A stretch of DNA of 33,098 bases, taken from positions 1 to 33,098 of the forward strand of contig JADZAC010000017.1 in assembly GCA_020852835.1 (NCBI GenBank), given 5' to 3'. This document shows, piece by piece, positions 26,684 through 33,098 of this stretch (position 1 is its first letter; each line of letters begins with the position of its first letter). The stretch is from Flavobacteriales bacterium (lineage in GTDB: Bacteria > Bacteroidota > Bacteroidia > Flavobacteriales_F > PHOS-HE28). The notes beneath the pieces were generated by a model. That model was not told the origin of the DNA. It worked only from the letters and a program-made list of their open reading frames with translations, and ran no database searches. A program made the position numbers and the translations under genes.

Positions 26684-29530
26684 CTATTGCACGATGATCC
26701 TGCCCGTGACGGTTTTCTCCCCGCTGATCACCCGGTAGAAGTACATGCCCGGGGCCACCGTGCCGGGGTCCCATTGCACTTGGCGGTCGATCCCGGCTTG
26801 CAGGATGCCGCTGAACACTTCTTCCATCAGCACGCCCGTGGCGCTGTACACGGCCACCGTGGCGCGTTGGTCGGCTGCCGCCCCGGTGATCTCGAAGGTG
26901 GCCAGGTCATGCACCGGGTTGGGGAAGACCAGCACCTCCAACCCGTTTTCCACCGATCGATCTTCGGGCACGGCCAGTACCACCATGTTCTGCGTTGCCC
27001 CGGGGCACATCAGGTAGCCGCTGTCCATCTGGCCGCGGCGATAGCCCATGTTCACCTGGTTGATGGCCTCCATGAACTGTTGGAACGACTGGGTGTAGTA
27101 AGTGTCGCCGCCCAGCCGCGCATCCGCCGCAGTGATCAGGTCTTGCACCGTCCAACCGGCGAAGGTGCCGCTGCTGATCTGCATGTTCCGGAGCAGGGTG
27201 GAGGAGGAGCTGAAGGCGGGGTCCTGTTCATCGAAGCGGACGGAAAGCTTCAGGGCGACTAGCTCCCCGACCAGGCGGTTGTTCAGCGTGGAAGGGTTGG
27301 TCAGCGCACCTTGGGGAAGCGCAGCCGGGGTGCCCCGTGTGGGCAGGAGGTTTTTTACCGCCGTGGCGTTGGTCAGGGTGAGCTTCCTGCCGTAAAAGCC
27401 AACCGTGAGGTAGTTGGGTGCCGGGAAGGCGCTGGCAAAGTGGTCGGCAAGGTACTTCGCCGGGTTGTTGCCGCTGGCCGTACCGCCCCATGCGCCTTGG
27501 CTTTCCGTGCGGATCCCGTCGCAACCGGTGATCACCTCGGAGGTCCCCGTGCACTCGCAGGAGGAGCTCCATACATCGTTGATCGTGCCGGGATTGCCGT
27601 CGTTGCATGCGGTACCGGGCAGGGCGCTGCCGCCGGGAACACCGGCACAGTCGGCAGGTTGTACCGGCGTGCCCGTGCATTGGCAAGCGGCGTTCCACCG
27701 GTCGTTCGTGGTGGAGGAGTTGCCGTCGTTGCAGGCGGTGCCCGGCAGCGCGCTGCCGCCGACAACCCCGTTGCAATCCGTGGCCGGGGGCGGTGTGGTG
27801 CCGGAAGACTGCCCGATCGCTCCCAACGACAGGTTCCAGTAGCTTCCGCCTGGGTCAACCTGGAGCTTTACGGCGCGTACCATGTATTCCGTGCCGGGCA
27901 TGAACGGAACGGCCGGGTTGTAGTAGGAAGTGGAGGTCACCGGTTCATTGGTGAGCCGGGTGATGCCGTTGGCCCCGTCGAAGCGGTAGATATGGTAGCC
28001 GTCAACGCCGCCTGCCGCAGCGCTCCAAGTGAAGGAAGGCGATCCACTGTTGTTGGTGATGCTCAGGCTGGTAGGAGGTGCCACCATTTTCTGCCGCAAG
28101 CTCGGGTCGCCCATCAAGCCCAGATGGGTGGTGCCCGAAGTGGATTCCCAGCCGTCGGTCTGCGGGGTGTACAGCCCGTTGTTGTTCATGGCCACAAGCG
28201 TGCTGAACCCCACATTTTCGCCCATGCCCATGTGGTGGAAATACCACGCGGGGATGGCGGCCCAGCAACTGGTAAGGCCCGATCCCTTGGCCAGCGGTGC
28301 CCGCAGGAAGTTGTTCTTGTTGTCCCAGTCGCCGAAGTAGCTGCCGAACGACATGTTGAACACCCCGCCGGCATTCGTGCTGGCGTAGTTCTGGGTGGTG
28401 CCTACCTGATTGGCCCCGTTGTAGGTGAGCGTGCTGCCCTCGTATGCCTGGCTGCCGCCGCCGCTGCTGTAGGTCCACAGGTAGCTCTGGTTGTTCACCA
28501 GGGTGTAGTAGTTGCCGCCGTTGACGTTGGCTTCGGTGATGTTGTTATGGCCCACCATGCTGCCCATGTTGCGCCATGCGCTGCCGGCCATGGGCTCGGT
28601 CATATAGTAGAAGTTGTCGAACACGATGCCGCGTGCAACCGGTGTCCATTGCTTTACCTTGTAGTTGTGCGCCCGGTTGAGGTAGGTCCGGAGCAGCTCC
28701 GTTTCACTTTGTGCGAAGGCAGGCATGTCATACAGGTCCACTCGCCCCACCTGCAGTTCCACCGTGGAGGGGAAGCTGCTCTGGTCAAACTTGCCATCGC
28801 CCGGCACGTTGCGGTTCGCTTCGCGCTGGGAGGAGTTGTTGTACACCGAGTTGTCCGTCCAGTTCCCGTTCATCTCCCCATAGTAGCCATCGCAAGGCCA
28901 CGCACCCTGGTGCTCCCCATGGCCGTCCGGGGCGATGTTGCCCGAGTAGGGCACCGGAACATGGCCGACGATGTACACCGCTTTGACATTGGCGGGGTCG
29001 CTGTTGTAGTGGTCCTTCACGATGTTGCGGATGCTGGCCGTGGACGCCGTACGGCTCACATTGTTCCTTAGCACCACCCATCCGTCCGCGCGCAGGTCTT
29101 GTTCCAATTGGGCCAGTTCGCTGCTCAACGGAGCGGCCATCGTGTTGTCCACCAGCAACACCAGCTTGCCCCGGTAGTCGGGCAGGGGAACTTCAATGCC
29201 CGTGCAGATGTAGCCTTGGCCGGTTGCCCCGCTGGCCGAACGCACCACGCGGTATTCGTAGGTGGTGCCTACCGACACACTGTTGTCCTGGTACTGCGTG
29301 GCTGAAGCCGATGGATAGGCGAGGGCACTGCCCCAGGAGGTGGCCGCCTTGGTCTTGCGGTATACCGTCAGCGACGACGTATTGGGCATCGCCGACCAGG
29401 AAAGAGTGATCCGTGCAGGGTTCTTCTGGACGACAGCACTGAGCTGTACGCTGGCTTTTTCCGAGGGGGTTTGGGCAATGGCCTGCACCACGAGCAACAG
29501 GCTGAAGAGAACGAATGAGATCCGGGGCAT
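26684..29530 (-). CDS. Large secreted protein, gingipain-like fold, with T9SS type A sorting domain
   Basis: This 948-residue protein starts with a clear signal peptide (hydrophobic residues 5-19, then AIAQ). A fibronectin-III-like domain spans about 30-100. A region at 120-480 has features reminiscent of C25 (gingipain-like) peptidases: KAVYIVGHVPVPYSG (183-197), then DGHGEHQ and VGRVDLYDMP (261-270). No clear catalytic Cys was found; the expected position appears as FNMSFGSYFGDWD (391-403). A second Fn3-like domain lies near 485-555, two Cys-rich repeats at 586-663, a Bacteroidota-type domain at 670-850 and a C-terminal T9SS sorting domain (VFPNPVHDLATFEI onward). It is therefore exported and anchored or released at the cell surface. 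Function beyond that is unknown. The ATG at 29528-29530 directly precedes the signal peptide; upstream in-frame residues would spoil it. Confidence 0.85.
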   Translation of the reverse strand: MPRISFVLFSLLLVVQAIAQTPSEKASVQLSAVVQKNPARITLSWSAMPNTSSLTVYRKTKAATSWGSALAYPSASATQYQDNSVSVGTTYEYRVVRSASGATGQGYICTGIEVPLPDYRGKLVLLVDNTMAAPLSSELAQLEQDLRADGWVVLRNNVSRTASTASIRNIVKDHYNSDPANVKAVYIVGHVPVPYSGNIAPDGHGEHQGAWPCDGYYGEMNGNWTDNSVYNNSSQREANRNVPGDGKFDQSSFPSTVELQVGRVDLYDMPAFAQSETELLRTYLNRAHNYKVKQWTPVARGIVFDNFYYMTEPMAGSAWRNMGSMVGHNNITEANVNGGNYYTLVNNQSYLWTYSSGGGSQAYEGSTLTYNGANQVGTTQNYASTNAGGVFNMSFGSYFGDWDNKNNFLRAPLAKGSGLTSCWAAIPAWYFHHMGMGENVGFSTLVAMNNNGLYTPQTDGWESTSGTTHLGLMGDPSLRQKMVAPPTSLSITNNSGSPSFTWSAAAGGVDGYHIYRFDGANGITRLTNEPVTSTSYYNPAVPFMPGTEYMVRAVKLQVDPGGSYWNLSLGAIGQSSGTTPPPATDCNGVVGGSALPGTACNDGNSSTTNDRWNAACQCTGTPVQPADCAGVPGGSALPGTACNDGNPGTINDVWSSSCECTGTSEVITGCDGIRTESQGAWGGTASGNNPAKYLADHFASAFPAPNYLTVGFYGRKLTLTNATAVKNLLPTRGTPAALPQGALTNPSTLNNRLVGELVALKLSVRFDEQDPAFSSSSTLLRNMQISSGTFAGWTVQDLITAADARLGGDTYYTQSFQQFMEAINQVNMGYRRGQMDSGYLMCPGATQNMVVLAVPEDRSVENGLEVLVFPNPVHDLATFEITGAAADQRATVAVYSATGVLMEEVFSGILQAGIDRQVQWDPGTVAPGMYFYRVISGEKTVTGRIIVQ
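27542..27775 (-). repeat. Two tandem Cys-rich protein repeats (GGSALPGTACNDGN type)
   Basis: Two copies of about 36 codons (27665-27775 and 27542-27649) encode DCxGVxGGSALPGTACNDGN followed by T-ND-W and CxCTGT. They are nearly identical at the motif level and separated by a short Pro-rich linker. This calcium-loop-like repeat is common in surface proteins of uncultured Flavobacteriales. It lies inside the gene at 26684-29530. Confidence 0.85.
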
Positions 29531-29614
29531 GGATGAGTATTGGGAACGGCGATCTGTTGCAGATGGGTGGTGGGAGCCGTGCAGCGAAAGCTGATCAAGG
29601 TTTTTGTGAGGGCG

Positions 29615-29642
29615 CAAACTTAGTTCCTATTGCATGGGGCAA
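29615..29642 (-). promoter_or_regulatory. Predicted promoter of the large T9SS protein gene
   Basis: On the minus strand TTG (complement of 29640-29642), 17 nt, then TAAGTTTG (complement of 29615-29622) exactly fit the Bacteroidota pattern TTG ... TAnnTTTG. The predicted leader is about 75-80 nt. Confidence 0.55.
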
Positions 29643-30180
29643 TCCCGATGAAACCCGCAATTGGCGCCTGCTTCCAGTGGTTTTATCGGTCGGTGAACAC
29701 TGTTCGTCCGGACGAATGCACTGCTCAACCCCGTGAGGAGCCGATCCATCCAAAACATCGTTTTTTCTACGAGCCGGCTTCTGCCGCCGATGAACGGACA
29801 GGGAGAACCGATCGTGGCGAATGGTTACCGGAGAGGGCCGATGGAACCCATCATGCGTGCACGTGTCCAATGTCACCGCCAGGTTCTTCCATCCGGTGGC
29901 GATCCTGTTTGCCGCACCAGCGGTGCAAATACCGTTCGCGGCCGATGCCGGCTTGCGCTCAATGCTGTCCATGGGGTGGTGGGGCGGGGCACTTCCGAAC
30001 GAAACTATGGCCGTAGGTTCCAATGTGTCAAGTCCCCCTTTTTGTGCCCGGCGAGCAAACACCAGTGACCGCATGTTGGTTCGCTGCCGCCCTTCTTTTC
30101 GGCCCCGCCCCGGCACAGGGAGCCGCTACTTGTTGCAAGTAATTCCGGGCGTGAGCCTATGGGGACGGGCGCGAAGCGGA
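29643..30180. other. Intergenic region, no gene recognised
   Basis: Frames up to about 170 codons exist on both strands, but their residues (rich in Arg, His, Pro, Ser) show no domain, and all run past each other. It may be decayed sequence, since the adjoining 30181-30333 is a gene remnant. No insertion sequence, tRNA or repeat was identified. Confidence 0.45.
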
Positions 30181-30333
30181 TCAACCCGCGAACTGCTCCA
30201 CCAGCTTATCCATGCTGTCGCACCACCCGCCGATGTGGCTTTCGCGCGAGGCTTCGGTGGTCAAGCCCGTCTGATGGAATTGCATGCGCGTCTTCTCACT
30301 TTCCTCGTACGGGCCCACGATCACCCAAGTGCG
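30181..30333 (-). pseudogene. C-terminal remnant of an SRPBCC/AHSA1-domain gene
   Basis: The last 50 codons of a minus-strand frame match the C-terminus of the intact gene at 32085-32576 at about 36 of 50 residues, including the block SHIGGWCDSMDKL and the same stop-codon context. Upstream of 30333 the similarity ends abruptly and the frame continues into unrelated residues. The rest of the domain (about 110 residues) is missing. This is a truncated, presumably non-functional copy from an old duplication. Confidence 0.75.
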
Positions 30334-30675
30334 CTGCTTGAACCTGCAAAACGCACGGGCGCGGATGCTCACGCGAGTTGGGCGCAGGTGGTCTGCTGAA
30401 CCAAACAACGGAGGCGTTCGCCACCGACGACATTCAACGAAAGCAGTTATATACCGTGACCGGTCGCCATCCCTTGGCACAAGCGCAGCCCGTTCCATCA
30501 AGCGGGTACGCCCCTTCCCGGAAGCACACTTTTGTGCGGGCCTGCGGCGATGGATGGGACAGAACGCACGGCCATGATCCGTTCAGGTCGCAGACCCCAC
30601 TCCGAATAATTACGGTGCTTACCGTATAACTCCTGGCGTCTGACCTGCGTAAAATCGCCGCAATTACCAAACAGC
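30334..30675. other. Intergenic region upstream of the plus-strand T9SS protein gene
   Basis: No gene is supported. A perfect inverted repeat TACGGT-GCTT-ACCGTA (30611-30626) lies about 50 bp before the start codon at 30676 and could be a regulator site or leader hairpin. A clear TAnnTTTG promoter box was not found. Confidence 0.4.
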
Positions 30676-31992
30676 ATGAAAAAGTTCATTACTCCGTTGT
30701 TGTTATTGGTGGCTCTGGGTGTTGCCAAAGGCCAAGCATGGGAACCGGTAGGGCTCACCACCGCCTACAATGAACCGTGGACCGCACTGGGGCTCCACCA
30801 AGGCGCGCTGTACGCGCACAATGCCACCCTGGGGCTGGTAAAAAGCACCGACAACGGAGATAATTGGACGCCTATTTCCACCGCAGGGGTGGTGGGCAAC
30901 ATCCACCTGATCACCAGCACGGGCAGTAGGCTGTACGTGGCCAGCACCATGTCCGGTGGCACCGGCGACATCTATTGGACCGACAATGACGGTGGTGCCT
31001 GGCATTCCGACACGGTGGGCATGCCGCCGCACGTCCTTTGGCCGCAAACGAACAAGGCCGGCGTGAACCAGCTCCATGGGTTCAATGGAAAGCTCGCCCT
31101 GGATGCGGACAATGCCGATGCCTACTACGTGAAGAACGAGACGGACGCTTCATGGACACACGTGCCCTGGCTTGCCGCAAATGATCCGGGTGCGTTCAGC
31201 AGCCACGGCGATACGTTGTTCACCGCCGGGGGCGGAACGGAATCGCACGGCTTCGCTTATACCACCGACCTGGGCAATACCTGGACGACACCGGACTGCA
31301 ACGGCATTCCGCAATGGCATGCCATCGGCCTCCTGGATCGCGACCCCACCAACGGGCGTTGGTACTTGAGCGGGACGGATGTGACCACCCAGGAACGCTT
31401 CGTGAAATACTCCACCGACCAAGGAGCCAGCTGGACCTCGATCAACACGGCGCCCTACCTCGTCCATGAGCCGGGGATCTGGGGATTCGCACACGCCGTG
31501 GGGGCGATGTTCACGCGTGGCAATACGATCTGGTTGTCCTGCCAGAACCAGCACATGGGCACGCGCCCTGATCTGTTCCTGAGCACGGATGGCGGACAAA
31601 CCTTCGCCAAGGACACCGTTGGGTTGCCGGAGGATCCGTACGCCACCTTCGCGGTGTACAATTTCGTGGAACTCAACGGCTATGTCTTTGCCCAGTTCAG
31701 TGGCACCGATGTTTACCGGAAGCAGCTGGGCACCACTTCGATCCAGGACCTTTCATCCCTGGCCCAATTCAGCGTTGCTCCGAATCCGGCCAGTGACCAG
31801 GTCCGCCTGCTCAACATTGATCCGGCCGGGACCGAATTCCGCGTTGTCAATGCGTTGGGCGCTACGGTAGGCCAAGGCCGCCTACCGATGGACCGAACGA
31901 TCCACCTGGGCGGCCTCGAACCCGGCGTGTACCATATTTCACTGCTGAAAGGAGGCAAGCCCGTGGGCGTGCAGCGCGTGGTGAAGGTCTGA
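30676..31992 (+). CDS. Secreted beta-propeller (BNR-like) protein with T9SS sorting domain
   Basis: This 438-residue protein has a signal peptide (MKKFITPLLLLVALGVAKGQ). Repeats of the Asp-box type follow: STDNGDNWTP, TDNDGGAWHSD, TTDLGNTWTT, STDQGASWTS and STDGGQTF. This spacing is typical of sialidase/BNR beta-propellers and of photosystem-II-stability-factor-like (Ycf48-type) propellers. The C-terminal ~75 residues (FSVAPNPASDQVRLL onward, ending in GVQRVVKV) form a T9SS type A sorting domain. It is a surface or secreted protein; no catalytic residues of a sialidase were recognised, so it may only bind. It is the only plus-strand gene in the window. Confidence 0.88.
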   Translation: MKKFITPLLLLVALGVAKGQAWEPVGLTTAYNEPWTALGLHQGALYAHNATLGLVKSTDNGDNWTPISTAGVVGNIHLITSTGSRLYVASTMSGGTGDIYWTDNDGGAWHSDTVGMPPHVLWPQTNKAGVNQLHGFNGKLALDADNADAYYVKNETDASWTHVPWLAANDPGAFSSHGDTLFTAGGGTESHGFAYTTDLGNTWTTPDCNGIPQWHAIGLLDRDPTNGRWYLSGTDVTTQERFVKYSTDQGASWTSINTAPYLVHEPGIWGFAHAVGAMFTRGNTIWLSCQNQHMGTRPDLFLSTDGGQTFAKDTVGLPEDPYATFAVYNFVELNGYVFAQFSGTDVYRKQLGTTSIQDLSSLAQFSVAPNPASDQVRLLNIDPAGTEFRVVNALGATVGQGRLPMDRTIHLGGLEPGVYHISLLKGGKPVGVQRVVKV

Positions 31993-32002
31993 ACTGGCCA
32001 AT

Positions 32003-32046
32003 AGTAAAATGCCTGTCCGCGGATCAGCCCGGGCAGGCATTTTACT
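32003..32046. terminator. Bidirectional intrinsic terminator
   Basis: AGTAAAATGCCTGTCC (32003-32018) pairs with GGGCAGGCATTTTACT (32031-32046) over 16 bp with one G-T wobble and a 12-nt loop. The AT-rich stem ends supply a T-run on both strands. It lies between convergent genes: 11 bp past the stop at 31992 (plus) and 39 bp past the stop at 32085 (minus). Confidence 0.88.
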
Positions 32047-32084
32047 TTCCGGGTGCAGGGAAACACCGGCGGGATCTGCAAGGA

Positions 32085-32576
32085 TCAATCCGCGAACTGC
32101 TCCGCCAGCTTGTCCATACTGTCGCACCACCCGCCGATATGGCTGTCGCGGGAGTCTTCTGAAGCAAGCCCCGTCTGCCGGAATTCCATGCGCGTCTTCG
32201 CACCTTCTTCGTACAGGTCCACGGTCACCTGCGTACGGTGGTTCGCGGGGTTCACCCCCACCACCTGCTTTTCCCATTGATGCGTGAAGGCCAGGTGATC
32301 GATGGGGCGCACGGCGGTGTAGGTGCCGTAAGCCGGGTAGTCCGTGCCGTCCGGGGCGCGCATCACCACGCGCCATTGGCCGCCCTCGCGCACATCGGCC
32401 TCGGCATCGATGGTGCTGAAGGCCGCGCAGCCGAACCAATGCACGAGCATGGCCGGGGTGGTCCATGCCTGCCACACGAGCTTGCGCGGCGCGTTGAACA
32501 CGCGGGTGATGCGGAGTTCATCAAGGGCGGGGGTGGAAACGTTGTTGCGTGTGCGTTGGGCGCTGTGAGTTTCCAT
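32085..32576 (-). CDS. SRPBCC/AHSA1-domain protein
   Basis: This 163-residue protein has the AHSA1 (activator of Hsp90 ATPase-like) SRPBCC layout: an opening strand ITRVFNAPRKLVWQAWTTP (about 23-41), then HWFGC, then REGGQWRV, then YTAVRPIDHLAFTHQW, and a C-terminal helix with GWCDSMDKLAEQF. The family forms a hydrophobic cavity that binds small ligands; many members are uncharacterised stress or transport-related proteins. It follows the neighbouring SRPBCC gene by 24 bp and is probably co-transcribed with it. A partial relic of the same gene lies at 30181-30333. Confidence 0.88.
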   Translation of the reverse strand: METHSAQRTRNNVSTPALDELRITRVFNAPRKLVWQAWTTPAMLVHWFGCAAFSTIDAEADVREGGQWRVVMRAPDGTDYPAYGTYTAVRPIDHLAFTHQWEKQVVGVNPANHRTQVTVDLYEEGAKTRMEFRQTGLASEDSRDSHIGGWCDSMDKLAEQFAD

Positions 32577-32600
32577 GAACGCGAAGGTACCGGAGGCCGA

Positions 32601-33098
32601 TCAATCCTTCTCCACCACCGTCTTCAACCCCGCCAGCCCGATCTCGAAGTCCTTGCCCACCAGCTTGTCCATGTTCATGAACAAGCCGAAGACTTTGCCC
32701 ATGAAGGTGTTGGGGCCGTCCATCGACCAGCGCACGTCTGTGCCGTTGGGCTGCGGTGTGAAATGGAACTGCGCGATGCACTCCGCCTTCCACGGCTTGA
32801 TGAAGCGCAGGTCGATCTTCACGCCGCTGATGCCCGTCTCCAAGATTTCCATGGTGCCCGCACCGGCCTTCTTTTTCCCTTCCCAGGCGTAGGTGGCCCC
32901 CACGCCGCTGGCCGCGCCAGAATAGCTCCGCTTCATGCCCGGCTCCAACTTCTCCCACGGGCTCCAGGCTTCCCATTTGTGGAAATCGACGAGGTGCGGA
33001 ACGATCTTCTCCGGCGGAGCATTGATCACTGTACTGCGTTCGTAGTGGACGGTGTTGGGTTTCGTGGAAGCCACGATGAGGATGCCGACGATGAGGAC
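32601..33098 (-). CDS. Membrane-anchored SRPBCC-family protein, 5' end cut by window edge
   Basis: The frame stays open to the last base of the window (166 codons), so the start lies outside. The visible N-terminus reads VLIVGILIVAS, the end of a transmembrane helix, followed by an SRPBCC domain (TVINAPPEKIVPHLVDFHKW, then WSPWEKLEPGMKRSYSG, then FGLFMNMDKLVGKDFEIGL). This matches the common family of about 175-180-residue SRPBCC proteins with a single N-terminal membrane anchor. A GTG at 33072-33074 would start after the anchor and is not favoured. The family function is unknown. Confidence 0.85.
   Translation of the reverse strand, partial: VLIVGILIVASTKPNTVHYERSTVINAPPEKIVPHLVDFHKWEAWSPWEKLEPGMKRSYSGAASGVGATYAWEGKKKAGAGTMEILETGISGVKIDLRFIKPWKAECIAQFHFTPQPNGTDVRWSMDGPNTFMGKVFGLFMNMDKLVGKDFEIGLAGLKTVVEKD

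Noticed and set aside
26269..26774. Several short frames between the operon and the T9SS gene
   Set aside because: Arg/Pro-rich, mutually overlapping, and partly covering the hairpin and the 3' end of the T9SS gene; no family features.
27542..27775. Repeated DNA that might suggest a CRISPR or mobile repeat
   Set aside because: Only two copies, in frame within a coding sequence, encoding a known type of surface-protein repeat.
29595..30116. A 173-codon minus-strand frame upstream of the large T9SS gene
   Set aside because: Low-information composition, overlaps equally long plus-strand frames, covers a good promoter match and shows no domain.
30498..30761. Minus-strand frame overlapping the start of the plus-strand propeller gene
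   Set aside because: It overlaps the signal-peptide region of a well-supported gene and has no recognisable features.

Overview
The window comes from a GC-rich member of the Bacteroidota, probably a Flavobacteriales-like lineage. Two secreted proteins (26684-29530 minus and 30676-31992 plus) end in type IX secretion (T9SS) type A sorting domains, one carries the Cys-rich 'GGSALPGTACNDGN' repeats common in uncultured Flavobacteriales, and two promoter candidates fit the Bacteroidota pattern (TTG, about 18 nt, TAnnTTTG). The exact taxon cannot be fixed from the sequence alone.

About 26 kb (408-26190, minus strand) is one tightly packed run of 21 genes. Gaps are at most 32 bp and many junctions overlap. 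A single promoter candidate lies at the right-hand end, with a Crp/Fnr-type palindrome between its two boxes. In transcription order the genes are: ATP-dependent class I benzoyl-CoA reductase bcrC-bcrB-bcrA-bcrD; an AMP-forming acyl-CoA ligase; a lone BcrB/HgdB-like protein; a fusion of a ketopantoate-reductase-like enzyme with a BcrA/HgdC-type ATPase; a thiolase; a fused 3-hydroxyacyl-CoA dehydrogenase/enoyl-CoA hydratase; had, oah and dch; korA-korB (2-oxoglutarate:ferredoxin oxidoreductase); mobA-like and xdhC-like molybdenum cofactor genes; an SDR dehydrogenase; a fused 4-hydroxybenzoyl-CoA reductase gamma/alpha subunit and its Fe-S-bearing beta subunit; a hemerythrin; and a small membrane protein.

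Read as a pathway, the ligase activates an aromatic (or other) acid. 4-Hydroxybenzoyl-CoA reductase, a molybdenum enzyme, removes a para-hydroxyl to give benzoyl-CoA. The BCR reduces the ring using ferredoxin electrons from KorAB. Dch, Had and Oah hydrate, oxidise and open the ring to 3-hydroxypimelyl-CoA. The fused dehydrogenase/hydratase and the thiolase would then run beta-oxidation. This is a nearly complete anaerobic route for benzoate and 4-hydroxybenzoate, unexpected in Bacteroidota. No ferredoxin, aromatic transporter, glutaryl-CoA dehydrogenase or transcription regulator gene is visible in the window.

The most novel part is the pair at 16475-19536: a second, minimal ATPase/dehydratase-like system whose ATPase is fused to an apparently intact PanE-type reductase. 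It does not correspond to any benzoyl-CoA pathway enzyme I know. It may be a 2-hydroxyacyl-CoA dehydratase-like or double-cubane-cluster-like redox module.

The right-hand 7 kb is ordinary chromosome: two T9SS-secreted proteins, two SRPBCC-fold proteins (one cut by the window edge), a decayed partial copy of one SRPBCC gene, a strong bidirectional terminator, and several intergenic stretches without genes. The left edge cuts what may be another minus-strand gene.
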